Shown here in pieces: positions 22,181 through 32,842 of a DNA stretch of 64,000 bases. Under the pieces are notes generated by a model. That model did not search any database and was not told the DNA's origin. It saw only the letters and a list, made by a program, of their open reading frames with translations. The position numbers and the translations under genes are program-made. Each line of letters opens with the position of its first letter. Positions within the stretch are counted from its first letter, which is position 1. The stretch comes from Epiperipatus broadwayi (taxonomy: Eukaryota > Onychophora > Udeonychophora > Euonychophora > Peripatidae): contig JAQFVV010012496.1 of the NCBI GenBank assembly GCA_028023455.1, positions 2,480,001 through 2,544,000 on the forward strand, given 5' to 3'.

Positions 22181-22689
22181 CTAAGAGTAACTAAATACCC
22201 ATTTACTTACCAATATTGTGTGGTTAACTAGGCTGGTTATGAGTTAGATACATGAGAGAAAATTTCTAAGTCTGTTAAAAAGAATTTCATTTGTTCTGGA
22301 TTTGAATCCCAGTCTAGATATATGGTAGGCAGTTGCACTGTCTCTGCAACGTAAGACTTTCTAAATAATTTTAATAGGATTTCTAATGCTTGCCTCAAGT
22401 AACAACATTGATTAGCCCAGTTCTGTTCATGGGTGCTGTAGTGTCTGCATGCAGACAAGTAACGAGTCTGTAATCATCCAAACTGGGATATGCTGCTGTT
22501 TCGGATAAGTTATGAAATAGGTTATTTCATCATAATGAAAATTAGATTTGGATATTCTGTCAAAGTAACATAAAAGGGTTACATAAATTTCAGTACAATT
22601 TTAAAAATACAATGGCAAGATCGTAAGACTAATCAATATATTCTTCAATGTGCTTCGTGCAATACTTTAAGTCCACTGTTGTTTCACTT

Positions 22690-23010
22690 CTTCATCGGAT
22701 TGGATGTGGGATGAATGACTATTAGAAGACTTCCAAAACTAATTCTTTTTTACATTAATAATGACTACCTTAAAGGTATTCCAAAAAAGTGTGAGGCTGT
22801 TGGTTTTCGTTGGAAAGATACAACAGAGGATAGAATACACTAAGGACTTACATTTGACATGGCAGCGTTAAGTATCAGAAAATTTTACCACAGAACAAAT
22901 TTAAAAGCAGCATTATAAAATATGAAATAAACTGGATAATGAACCAACATATTCTATATAAGGACATGTTTGTGATTCACAAATTAATTTGTATAATCAT
23001 CTCTAGTGCA
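22690..23010 (+). repeat. Unclassified repeat with a decayed reading frame (copy 2)
   Basis: GTTTTCGTTGGAAAGATACA, ACAGAGGATAGAATACAC and ATTAATTTGTATAATCATC align with copies at 300 and 26040. The translation includes FRWKDTTEDRIHWGLTF- and IRKFYHRTNLKAAL-like pieces. The family is unknown. Confidence 0.5.
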
Positions 23011-23574
23011 GTATTATTTTGCTTTATTTTTTTTATTTTTATTTTTTGGGGGGGGGGGGTTTGAACTGATTCAAGATAATTTACATATATATTAATTCTC
23101 AATCACATGTATCTGAAAGTATGTCATTATATAAATATATTATTGTATTTCCCTCCATTTTTTTTTTAATTTTATTTATCCAATTATATCACTTGATTTT
23201 TTTTTTTAAAAAAAATCAGTTGAACTATGAATTGTGGGAAATATCGTATTTTCAAATTTTAGTTTTAGATTATTTTTATTCTTTTTATGATTGTAAAATA
23301 TATAAACACAAAAATTCAAGAATAAAATTTTTCAACTCATTTGAATGTGGTTCACAATTGAGAGTTGAATAGAGGAAGGGGGTGCATAAATATCCTCCAA
23401 GCATATAAAAATTTAATATATATTTCTGGGGGGGGGGGGGCGTAATATTTTAAAATATATTAACAAAACGTTATTTATTTTTTTAATGTAACCTTTGAAT
23501 GTTATATACATAACACACATCGTCTGTATGATTATATTAGTTATATCTATAGTAAGATGTTTAAACATCACCTA

Positions 23575-23900
23575 AAGATTAATAAGAGATTTGAACTTAG
23601 GACTTTCTGTTTCATCCCCCACTCCATCTTAAACAAACGATACATCACACTTGTGAAAAGATAACTGATCCCCAATACATGTATTTCATACAGAATCAGC
23701 ACTCATCAGTTGGGCCAGATAAATGTACATGTATATACCATCAGTGCTCAGTTTTATTAAGATAATTCCTTAAACTTTAATGGACAGGCTTCAACCTTCT
23801 CACCCATATAATTATTCAACTATCAATTTCATTGAAAAACAATGATGGAATGCTCAAAGCTTTTTTTGGAATTGATATTATGGTCATACCAATATGGACA
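23575..23900 (-). mobile_element. Family C hammerhead element
   Basis: Minus-strand CTGATGA lies within CAACTGATGAGTGCTG (complement at about 23702-23717). GAAATACATGTATTGG follows, with palindromic helix III ATACATGTAT. Helix II is GTGCTGATTCTGTAT, whose second strand is mutated. The flanks have CAGTGCTCAGTTTTATTAAG and GGACAGGCTTCAACCTTCTC. The core bases are retained and helix II is weakened. Confidence 0.75.
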
Positions 23901-23999
23901 TTACATCGATTTAATCCCTCATATTAGAGGATCATTATGTATCCATTCATATTAATAATTAGAGATTTGCTTGAAATTTCATTAGCAGCCACGAATGAA

Positions 24000-25020
24000 A
24001 TTATAAAAATGTTAGAAGTGAGATTTGTAATGACTGTACCAACCATACATCCACATATATCACATTAAAACTATACTTGTTTTTTTTTAACGTCTCATTG
24101 TGATGCCATATAACCTTTCAGGTAAAAAACTTTTCTAAAATTGTAACTCTCCTTTAAATTTTATTCTCACACATATTTTGCCAACGAAGGTTTTTGATAT
24201 TTCATGTTTTCAAAGTGCCTTTTGAATAATGTCTACTATGTAAATAAATACTATTTTCCCCACGAAAACCCTGTTCAAATTTGCCGTAAAATAATTTCTA
24301 GGAAGTCTGCTATTATTCATTCATATTACATGTGCAATCTAAAAGAAATGTGCCCATATAATAATGCATGCAACAGCATCATTCTTAAAGTTACAGCCTT
24401 AGTAAATATTTCATTAAAAGTTATGTTTTTCTCTTTGTGTGCATGTTTTAAAGCTACTCAAAACTTGATATAAAGTTTTTTTTAATTATTATTTTTTTTA
24501 AACTCAACCTGTATATGAAATTTTTATCATTTTTCTTGTCAAAATTTTGTGGGAAGGGGGTAGGGGATATACCTTTGACTCTAGAGTGTATTTATTTATA
24601 CCTTTGACTCTAGAGTGTATTACGATTTTTGGGACTTGAGGCAATAACTAATTTTTAGAACTCTCAGTTGAAGTAATAAAACTTGTAATATTTTAAAACA
24701 TTTTGTTAAATATAATTTTGGATAAATTCCTTATATTTGTAGACTTGAAGTCCGTATACCAAGTATGATTCTGTTTGAATCTATTGGTGATATTTAATCA
24801 CTCGGCTAAATATTTTATACTTTTTTAAGAAGTCATGTATAGAGTATGTATACTGTTTTATTTATGGTTTTATTTATTTTTTTAATGTTATAGTTTGTTT
24901 TGTTTTTTTATAAAAATATAGAAAATTTTATTCTGAAATTTGGATACAACTCATATGATCAAATTATTGATGTGATACATTAAATGGTATTTAAGAAAAG
25001 GAACAGTTCATTGATGAAAC
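24000..25020. other. No gene seen
   Basis: AT-rich. A short frame at 24204-24473 has no family signature. TACCTTTGACTCTAGAGTGT is repeated directly at 24569 and 24599. Confidence 0.4.
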
Positions 25021-25385
25021 GTCCTGCGCTGCATAATCTAAAAGGGCTAAAGATTCGTGGGAGCCAAGGAAAGGGCCCTGAATTTGATATCTTGGAGATT
25101 GGTGACTAAACTCGCATGACCCAAAATGTATAAAGATAACACCAAAGTTTTGTTCATGGAAAAAAAACCACCGAATTACATAGGTAAATCAGACCCTTCA
25201 ACATGAATTCCAGGGTCATAATGCCCAGGGTCTGAGGGATAGGCTTGAGGAAGGAGGCAAAATATAATTAATCCTAAAGGAATGCACACTAGCCAGTTAG
25301 CCATTGTTTCCAGAATAGAAGATTTCCATCTAGCTATGCAAGGCACCATCCTTAGGGGGGCATGCTTTTGCTAAAGTGTGTATAT
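25020..25385. other. Less AT-rich unexplained segment
   Basis: The base composition differs from the flanks (for example GGGAGCCAAGGAAAGGGCCC, CCAGGGTCATAATGCCCAGG). There is no sustained open frame and no match to the other repeats in the window. It may be a decayed transposon. Confidence 0.3.
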
Positions 25386-26039
25386 AAATTTATAAATGAT
25401 AACAAATCTTGATAATATTATCACATTTATTTGTTAAAAATTACTGGATGGCAAATGATCAAGCATTTTGTTGTTGTTTACAAACATAAATAGGACTCAT
25501 TCTACCTATATATGTTAACACAAAACTGAAAGATATTTTGGTTATACTGATATGTATAGCTTTAAAAAGAGATTTTGACTTAATCTCTTAAGCCAAAAAT
25601 TAATCTGAGAATATGGATAGATTAAAACTAGGTATAGATTTAATACACATTACCATCTAGTGCTAATTATTTGTTCGAACTTCCAATAGATCAGAAAATG
25701 GAGTAGAATAAACCGTTTGCTCCTGTAAAAGTATATTATGTGTTCATTTTTGGTTTTATAACCATTATAATTCTTGTATTGTAGTTACTAATGTGAGGTT
25801 ATTGTTTTTAGCAAGATGTTATATTGTTAACTTATATCCTTCATCTTATCCTAATACTGTCCATAAGTTTTAGTAACAGAAGAATGGACTTTTTCATTAC
25901 GGAAGTTCAACCTGCCATTTTTGGTCTTGACGGTCACATGATCTGACAAGCGGGTAATTATTTAATTCAATACTTTATAACCTCAAATGCTATTTTAAAT
26001 TGTTGAAATTAGAAAATATGAATGCATATTTTAACGTAG

Positions 26040-26390
26040 TTCTGTCCGCATTCATTGGATTGGTCATGAGAAATGAATGAAGATTTCCTAAAAGCATGTT
26101 TTATTGTCAACGCGACCATGGCTTTTATAAGAGAGATGGACGTTATTTTATAAAAATTATCTCAATAGCATTCTAAAAAAATACAGTAGTGATTGTTTTC
26201 ATTGGGACAATATGACAGAGGATGGAATGCGTTGGAAAAGTAAAATGATGTTGAAATATTTCAGAAAGAAAAGTTTGTCATAGAAGAAGTTAAAAGACAA
26301 CTTAGCAAAATGTGTTCTATGAATGGATGTTTTTGTATTTCACAGATTAGCTTGTATGATCTTCGCAAAACTCATCTCTATTTTTATTTT
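26040..26390 (+). repeat. Unclassified repeat with a decayed reading frame (copy 3)
   Basis: TTTTCATTGGGACAATATGA, CAGAGGATGGAATGCGTTGG and CAGATTAGCTTGTATGATC align with copies at 300 and 22690. The translation shows EEVKRQLSKMCSMNGCFCIS without long continuity. Confidence 0.45.
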
Positions 26391-26784
26391 TTTCTCATTA
26401 TCTTTTTTCCCCTCGTGTAGTTGGAACGGGCATTCTCGTTGGAGAATAGCTGCTCTGGCTTTATTGTTCGATTAATCGGAATATTAGTAAATATACGTAT
26501 CAAATAATGCAACCACTAAATATTAGTAGCAAAATGAAATAAGATAATGAACTCTTCCAATATAACTAATAAATGTTAGATTTCATTAGATACTAATATT
26601 AATTATATTGAGAAGATCATAAGCTACGAAAAATTATCACTTATGATTCTATTATTTGTTTATAACACTGCCTTTTTCCACTCATACTCCTTGACTTTTG
26701 TTCAGACAAAATCTTTCTTACAGACCAAATATCAGTAAAACAAAAAATGTTGATAACAAGGTGAAATGAAAACTTATCAAGAAA

Positions 26785-26880
26785 TATTGAAAATCTGTTT
26801 ATCTTTTTCACATGTGTGTGGTCGTAGCTGAAGAGTGCTTGAAGGTCTGTATTCAAATCCTCTACAATCACATCTAATTT
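26785..26880 (+). mobile_element. Family C terminal fragment
   Basis: TTTATCTTTTTCACATGTGT, AGCTGAAGAGTGCTTGAAGG and TCTGTATTCAAATCCTCTAC are the distal end of family C. No ribozyme remains. Confidence 0.6.
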
Positions 26881-26964
26881 CCAAGATATATTAAATTATA
26901 CTTCTCATCAAAATGTAAACATTAAAAGCTAAACCAGTGAATAAATAATCAAAATTTACCAAAT

Positions 26965-27715
26965 TCACAACTCAACCAGACTAGCCAAAAAAAAACAAAA
27001 CTCTAAAACATAACCAATGGTTAGTTTCACTGCTACAAGCAGACTTAAACACATTTAAACTAAACATTACCCACAATTCCACTTACCTCCCATATACCTT
27101 TAATATCAAAAGAACTTTTAAATAAGTCAATTGCTTCAGAATCATAAATTTTTAATAATAGAGTTCTCTTTTTTTTTCATTTTTCTCAAAGAAGACCTTA
27201 GCTTCACCAAAATTAATAGGGTGGCCTGTATCTTATTCATGGATATATATATAAAGCAGAACTAAGATATCCTTTGTTTTTGTAAGAAGGTATATATAGG
27301 TCAGAGTAATTTGAATTCAAATGAAAGAATGAAGATACATAAATGTAGGGTTAGAAATAAATAGCTTAGTTCTGCTTTATGCATCCATGAAAAAGATACA
27401 GATCACACTATTAATTTTGATGAAGCTAAGGTTGTCTTCTTTGAGAGAAAAGGAATAAAAAGAATTAAAACAATCTAACTTATTCAAAATTTATGATTCT
27501 GAAGCAATTAACTTATTTAAAGTTTTTTTAAGATTAAGGATGTATGGGAAATAAGTGGAATTGTGGGTAATGTTTAGTTTAAATGTTACTTCTTTTTTTT
27601 GTAGTTCTTTACTCTTAAGAAGTCTTGCTTGTAGCAGTGGAACCATTGGTTGTGTTTTATAGTTTATTTTTTGGCTAGTCTGGTTGAATTGTGAATTTGA
27701 GTAATTTTGATTAAA
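26965..27715. mobile_element. Palindromic pair of PLE 3' ends
   Basis: A large imperfect palindrome with arms of about 260 bp: CACAACTCAACCAGACTAGC at the left, its complement at the right. The + arm translates to HEKDTDHTINFDEAKVVFFE, RKGIKRIKT and, after frameshifts, pieces like KIYDSEAINL and WEISGIVGNV. The pattern H.....H.I.F..A.V.....R..R resembles the end of PLE GIY-YIG domains. The left arm encodes the same block on the minus strand. Both are decayed. Confidence 0.6.
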
Positions 27716-27890
27716 TTATACTTGTACTCTAATGTTAAATGTTGATATTGTAAACTAAAACATATTCATTTTCATTATTCTTTTTATTGCTTATTATTAC
27801 TACAATTATAGGCCAAAGATTCCCAAATCAATTCTTATTTGAATAAATGTTATACAATAAATGTGCCAATAGCTCGTCACAAGCTTTTCA

Positions 27891-27956
27891 GAATATTCCT
27901 ATCTCCAGACTGGTTCCATGCTTTTGGCATTCCTCAGTGAGGTGCTGTGGATATTC
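27891..27956 (-). ncRNA. Type I hammerhead ribozyme, family A (first of the dimer)
   Basis: Read on the minus strand, GAATATCC (distal helix I), GCACCTCA, CTGAGGA (27931-27937), helix II ATGC/GCAT with loop CAAAA, then GGAA instead of GAAA, CCAGTC (cleavable GTC), TGGAG and GGAATATTC. Helix I is 8 bp distal plus a proximal part around an internal loop. The G-for-A change in GAAA should impair catalysis. Confidence 0.7.
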
Positions 27957-28263
27957 AAGCATTAGATTTAAAATACCAGGTCAAGCCCAGCACTTTATCT
28001 AATGTTTAACTATTAAGTAGAAAATCTGAAATTTTCAGACATCCATATGTCTTCAATCCAGCTATCTAATTTAAATAGCCATATGAGACTGAACTAAGTT
28101 CAGATACACTATATATTAATAGATTTAGAAATATAAAATCACCAAAACCTTAAGAGCAAAACAATAATTGCAAATAAATCATATATCACATGACTTAATT
28201 AATAAGCTTGTATTGCAAATGTAATATAATGAGTGTGCCAATAGCTCTTAACAAGCTTTTCAG

Positions 28264-28327
28264 AAAATCCCAATCCCCAGACCAGTTTCTGGCTTGTGGC
28301 CTTCGTCAGTGAGGAGCTTTGGATCTG
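28264..28327 (-). ncRNA. Type I hammerhead ribozyme, family A/B type (second of the dimer)
   Basis: On the minus strand: GATCCAAAGCTCCTCA, CTGACGA (28303-28309), helix II GGC CACAA GCC flanked by A and A, GAAA (28286-28289), ACTGGT with triplet GTC, then TGGGGATTGGGAT. Proximal helix I TCCTCA/TGGGGA is intact. The full catalytic core is retained. The A-A mismatch next to the core is the family B feature. Confidence 0.75.
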
Positions 28328-28399
28328 AGAGCACTTAGGATCTAACACAACCCTCCAGCAGCCACCTTTTATCTCGACTACAAAACTAGCATATATAGT

Positions 28400-29469
28400 C
28401 ATATAGGTCTGAACTTAGTTCAGTACCCATACCTTTTGGTGTCTTTGGTTGTTTAATAACAGTTAAGAGCAAGTATAAGAAATGGTGGTCATGTAATATT
28501 TGAAACAGTTGCTTCATTACCTCATTTATGACTTCTGCCTATATCACTCATGTCTCTGTAATAATTTATATTTTCTGAATAATGTAAAACAATAGGATAT
28601 TTTCCTTTTTCTTTAATAAATATTTTCTTAGATTCTTGCACGTATTTATTGTAATGGGAAAGTTAGCTTTCAACTTTTATTTTTATTCAAATTAAATCAT
28701 TCTTTGTATTTTCTATCAATCTATGTTTATCCTCAATAGTTTGATAGTAAAATTATATATTTACATCTTCTAAAATATAAAATGGTGATCCCAATTCGTA
28801 ATAAATTTAATTCGAAATAATTTTATTTACGTTAAACAAATATAGATAAATTGACATTTTTTTATAAACAAAAATATTTTAATTGTTCTTCAAGAATTAT
28901 TAAATATCAATATACTGACATTAATATTTTATTACTAATCTTTCTGTATCCACCCCCACCCCATTGAAAGAGCAAATCCACATGCGGGTTTATATTTATA
29001 TAAACATATATACTGGCGTCTGTGGGTATGGATATTGGATATGCGTGTGCGCAATGTAAAGTCAGTTTTTTTTTTTTTTTTTTGATGACATTGTATATTG
29101 TTACTGTAATTATTTTTACACCGTGCTTTATATTGTAAAGCTTTTTTTATTATTATTATAAATTGTGCGTGCGTGTGTTGATGTATTGTCAAAATAATGG
29201 AGATTAATCTGCCCCCCACCCTCACTGAACCCTGACATTAAAGTCGCGGGTTGATAAATAAACGCCCACATTTGTGTGTGTGAAGATATCCGGGTAAATA
29301 GTCATTGTATTGGATGTGTAAAACGTAAGCTTTTAGCTTTGCGTGTATTTTTATTTTCAAATTAGTACATCTGTATTTATCTGCCATTTTGTATCCCATA
29401 ATTCTTTTGATAGTTTTAAATTAGGTCAAAACAATTTCATTTTATTTAACAGTGTTCTTTTTCTTTTAG
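28400..29469. other. Mostly no gene; pre-exon intron
   Basis: A family B end fragment (GGTCTGAACTTAGTTCAGTA) lies at about 28408-28427. The rest is AT-rich, with GT-rich stretches near 29160-29290. The 29430-29469 polypyrimidine tract serves the lipase acceptor. Confidence 0.5.
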
Positions 29470-29668
29470 AGCCAACTTATCGTTAGTAAAGGGTATCGAT
29501 GCGAGGAGCATACTGTCAGGACCGATGATGGGTACCTGTTATATGTCTATCGTATTCCCCACGGCATCCAATCCATCAACAGACCATCCAAGAATGTAGT
29601 ATTTTTACAACACGGTTTGCTCTGTTCGTCAGCTGACTGGGTTATCAACCTAGCTAATCAAAGTCTAG
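29470..29668 (+). CDS. Acid lipase (lysosomal/gastric lipase family), internal exon with the oxyanion region
   Basis: The exon encodes 66 residues plus one base and has no in-frame stop. It is bounded by the acceptor TTTCTTTTAG and the donor CTAG|GTAAGC. The peptide starts SQLIVSKGYRCEEHTVRTDD, continues GYLLYVYRIPHG, and after a short linker (IQSINRPSKN) reads VVFLQHGLLCSSADWVINLA and NQSLG. This is the N-terminal lipase-associated region followed by the HG oxyanion motif and the first core strand of the alpha/beta hydrolase fold. Family members hydrolyse triacylglycerols or cholesteryl esters in lysosomes or the gut lumen. The split glycine codon (G + GT) is completed by the exon at 54475, giving [11 protein letters not shown]. 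The codons are clearly less AT-rich than the flanks. The catalytic Ser (GHSxG), Asp and His are encoded further downstream, outside the window, so activity cannot be judged here. The family assignment is firm; the exact paralogue is not determined. Confidence 0.94.
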
Positions 29669-30029
29669 GTAAGCCATCGATTAACCAATCAAAATCCAAG
29701 CTTTTATGAATACGGAATTTCAGACCTTAAAATGCCATCTAGTGATTGATAATTTAATCAAATTTGTGCTTTTTACTAATAACGCTTTTACACTATTTGA
29801 AAAATATATTCTTCTGGTATTCCACAATTAGTTATATATATATATTAATAAGTTCAAGGCCGGAGGAAGGATCGTCAGCGCTTTTATGCAAAACACTGAT
29901 TAGCGCCCCCCCCCCTCTTCAAAAAAAAGTTTCAATGTTTTATTAAAGATAACGACGAAAAAAAACTATTATATAATTTAAATACAAATTTATATACTTG
30001 AAGTTTACGTGTAATCTAGTAAATTTGAT

Positions 30030-30420
30030 CATAATTTCAAGCTTCCTTCCACTATCCACTTTATGTCGTACAACCAATACATTTGAACATATATAAGCGA
30101 AAAAAGATAAATGATCCCCAACATGTTGTATTTTGTGCTAAACCAGCACTCATCAGTTGAGTCCAGCCCATCATCTCCCACATATATGTACAATCAGTGC
30201 CGACTTTATATTAAGATAGCTAATCTTCAAACTTTAATGGACAGGCTTCAATCTTTTCCACTCTTCAGCTATTCATATAATGGAATGCCCAAAGCCCTTG
30301 TTGATGCCAAAATTGTCGTCATACCCATGTTGACTTTTTAAATCACTCCGATATAGGACCTTAATAGATTCATTTAAATACACAGGAAATAAGCAGAATT
30401 CAGGCTGAATTTGTAATATT
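30030..30420 (-). mobile_element. Family C hammerhead element
   Basis: On the minus strand: AACTGATGAGTGCTGG (core complement near 30140-30150), helix II GTGCTG GTT TAGCAC, then AAAATAC (G12 of GAAA mutated to A). The body contains CAGTGCCGACTTTATATTAA and CAAACTTTAATGGACAGGCT. It lies head-to-head with the next, + strand, pair. Confidence 0.75.
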
Positions 30421-30479
30421 TTAAATACATGTATATTATATCAAAATTACACCAAATTCACAAGGCAAGTATATTATAT

Positions 30480-31240
30480 ATATTGTAGTTTAAAAGGATT
30501 TGAACACAGACTTCCAAGCTCTCTTCAGCTATCCTCTCCATCTTATATAAATCATGCAGGAGTTGGAGGATGGAGAAGATTAAAGCCTGTCCTATAAAGT
30601 TTGAAGATTTACTAAATATAAACTGAGCATTGACTGTATGGGGGGTGATGATTGGGACCAACAGATGAGTGGTGGTTCAGCATAAAATATGTATATTAGA
30701 GCTCATTTATCTTTTTCACGTGTGTATTGGTTATATATAATGGAGCGAATAGCTGAAAGGAACTTAAAAGTCTGTGTTCAAATTCCTTTTAATTACATCT
30801 AAACTTCAGTATATATGAAACGTTCGTATTTAAAATGTTATAGATTTAGCCGGAATTCTGCCTATCCCTATTCTGCATATTTAAATGGACACATTAAGGC
30901 CCTATGACTTAAAGTCAACATGGGCATGACAACAATATCGGCATCAATAAGGGCTTTGAGTATCCTATTATCAGATTTTCAATAATACGGATGGTTGAAA
31001 TATTGGAGGGTGGAGAAGATTGAAGCCTGTTTATTAAAGTTTGACGATTTTCTATCTTAATATAAACTGAATACTGATTGTATATACGTGCAGGAGATGA
31101 TGATCTGGACCAACCGATGAGTGCTGGTTCAGCACGAAATATATATATTGGAGATTAATTATCTTTTTCACATGTATGTGTATCAATTATGTAAGATGGA
31201 ATGCATAGCTGAAGAGAGCTTGAAAGTCTGTTCAAATTCC
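30480..31240 (+). mobile_element. Family C hammerhead element, direct dimer (452-bp unit)
   Basis: Two + strand ribozyme sites lie at 30662 and 31114, 452 bp apart, with a full family C body between them (AATGGACACATTAAGGCCCT, GTCAACATGGGCATGAC, ATCAGATTTTCAATAATACG, TTTGACGATTTTCTATC). The left end has an inverted terminal piece (GGATTTGAACACAGACTTCC) at 30493. The direct spacing predicts a unit-length RNA of about 452 nt. It is in sense orientation to the lipase. Confidence 0.8.
31096..31160 (+). ncRNA. Type I hammerhead ribozyme, family C
   Basis: ATGATCT and GGACCAA lead to CCGATGA (31114-31120, one change from CTGATGA). A perfect 6-bp helix II follows, GTGCTG / loop GTT / CAGCAC (31121-31135), then GAAA (31136-31139). 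Helix III is ATATATAT with cleavage expected after ATA (31147), then TTGG pairing with CCAA and AGAT pairing with ATCT. The U4 to C change in the core would probably inactivate it. Confidence 0.75.
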
Positions 31241-31254
31241 CTCTAATTGTTATA

Positions 31255-31745
31255 TAATAATAAATTTTTCCAAGGTTTTATAGAACAGAATTTATATCAT
31301 CAACATTTAGAGTATTGCATATGTCATTCTGTATAGCTATGGACAAATTTATCAACTGATCTCATGCGATTGTCACACATAAATAATTTACGATTTTTAA
31401 CTCCGAAAATGATCTCTTTCCACTAGCTACACTTCTAGGAAGAGTTAATATTCGTAATGATATGCTCAAATTTGGGAATGAAATGGTCAAAGCTTTCATG
31501 AATATAACTTAGGTCATCAAGAGGATTTTTGAATAGAAGATAATTCACTAAAAAATAAGTTTTTAAACATAGTTCTTCATACAATTCCTCTTCACTTTTA
31601 TCATTATTATTAGTGTCATTTAAACGAATATGTAAATTGAAACATTCTTTCAATATTTTTTTTAAATCGGCTTCATCAAATTTATTTATAGTTGACAAAA
31701 GTAATAAATACTCTTCATTCAGTCTTTGATGTACCTACATTAGCA
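31255..31745 (-). pseudogene. hAT-family transposase C-terminus (ZMYM1-like), broken
   Basis: On the minus strand a frame reads VHQRLNEEYLLLLSTINKFD, EADLKKILKECFNLHIRLND, then KSEEELYEELCLKTYFLVNY and LSYIHESFDHFIPKFEHII, ending in a stop at 31435. In another frame immediately downstream: ILTLPRSVASGKRSFSELKI, VNYLCVTIA and DQLINLSIAIQNDI. The P.SVASGKRSFS.LK..N...R.. block is the hAT dimerisation signature seen in ZMYM1-like and hAT transposases. A frameshift separates the two parts and the N-terminal BED and catalytic DDE parts are not recognised. An AATGTAG acceptor-like sequence precedes the first frame on the minus strand. The frame at 32311-32517 (-) might be another piece, unproven. 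Confidence 0.65.
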
Positions 31746-31938
31746 TTAATTAGCAATCACTATCCTAAACAAATTACACACATATTTAGTCATCAGTATT
31801 GGAATTATAATAATATATATAATTTATATTATTACCTGTAGAACGTCTTTTTTTTATTCCAACTTCCTCTTGTAAGAACTCTAAAGCAACTCTCTTATTC
31901 CTCTCCTTCACTTTCTTTGCATATATTCATATACTCAT

Positions 31939-32220
31939 ATATATATATTGCTTATAATACTTCATTCATATACACTTTAATGCAACTAATTTTCTTAAAA
32001 ACTTCTTTATTTTCTTACAGTTTCGACTGTTCAGCAGTCTTCATCAGAGCTCTATCTTCCTCTCAGTTTTACTGCTTTAATTGAAAGCAGTAAAGCTGAG
32101 AGGAAGATAGAGCTTTGATGAAGACTGCTGGATAGTCGAAACTAAGAAAATAAAGAAGTTTTTAAGAAAATTAGTTGCATTAAAGTGTATATGAATGAAG
32201 TATTATAAGCAATATATATA
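31939..32220. mobile_element. Near-perfect palindrome, 282 bp (family E-like)
   Basis: TATATATTGCTTATAATACT, TCATTCATATACACTTTAAT, GCAACTAATTTTCTTAAAAA and CTTCTTTATTTTCTTA are followed by AGTTTCGACTGTTCAGCAGT, and all return inverted. Each arm has TCTGATGA-A-GACTG..CAGTC-GAAAC-TGTA, a hammerhead-like arrangement with one extra A between CTGATGA and helix II. Confidence 0.7.
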
Positions 32221-32842
32221 ACTCTAAAGCAACTCATATTATATAGTCTATATGTAAAAGTAATAAGCAAAAATAAATATCCTTTAAAATCTAAAGTTCT
32301 CTCGAAGTCTTTAAGAGTTCCAATTATTTTTAATCCGGTAAAATCTTTTAGAGCGTTTTTTTTTTAAAAAATTATTGAAAACTTTAGGTGCTTTAATTAT
32401 AAAGTCACAGAGAATTGGGAAGAATAATGCTTGGTGGAACAATAAATGATGATGAAATATTATCTTTTCAATCAATCCATTAACTGGGTAAACTTTTAAA
32501 AAATAATACTTTTTCATTTTTAAAGATGCGAAGGGAATAATTACTTATTTTCTAAGAAGTGAAATTCGCTAATTTTAGCCATTTCTTAACTGTTTATAGA
32601 GCATTTCAGTTAATTTTAAAACTGGTATAAAGTAAATATCCAAATGCAGTTGTTTAGGTAATAATTTTTGTAATTTGTTCATGCATTTACCATGAACATT
32701 TGCCAAATGTTTTGTTTATTTATTAGGATAGTTGAGAAGCATGCACATAACATTTTAAAACCTATTTAAATAAAATATTATACTTTAATAAAATTAAATG
32801 TACAAATCATGTTATAACAAATATTTATATTACAAATATTAA

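Larger units (their letters stand above)
27850..28335 (-). mobile_element. Family A hammerhead element, direct tandem dimer (372-bp unit)
   Basis: TGTGCCAATAGCTC..ACAAGCTTTTCAGAA begins at 27862 and again at 28234. Each unit start carries a minus-strand hammerhead, with the CTGANGA complements exactly 372 bp apart (27931 and 28303). The intervening unit has the A-family body (TTAACTATTAAGTAGAAAAT, GCTATCTAATTTAAATAGCC). Two self-cleaving sites one unit apart would release a unit-length RNA of about 372 nt. Confidence 0.85.
3649..29469 (+). other. Presumed long lipase intron 1 (if the 3551 exon is real)
   Basis: This 25.8-kb interval runs from the candidate donor GTTAGA to the acceptor TTCTTTTAG before the secure exon. 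No other host exon could be recognised in it. It holds LINE, PLE, SINE and hammerhead-bearing repeats, listed separately. If the candidate exon is wrong, it is simply upstream intron or intergenic DNA. Confidence 0.4.

Noticed and set aside
23041-23060. G-runs and C-runs (also 3107, 23429, 29905, 62325) as regulatory signals
   Set aside because: Isolated homopolymers adjoining repeats; no further support.
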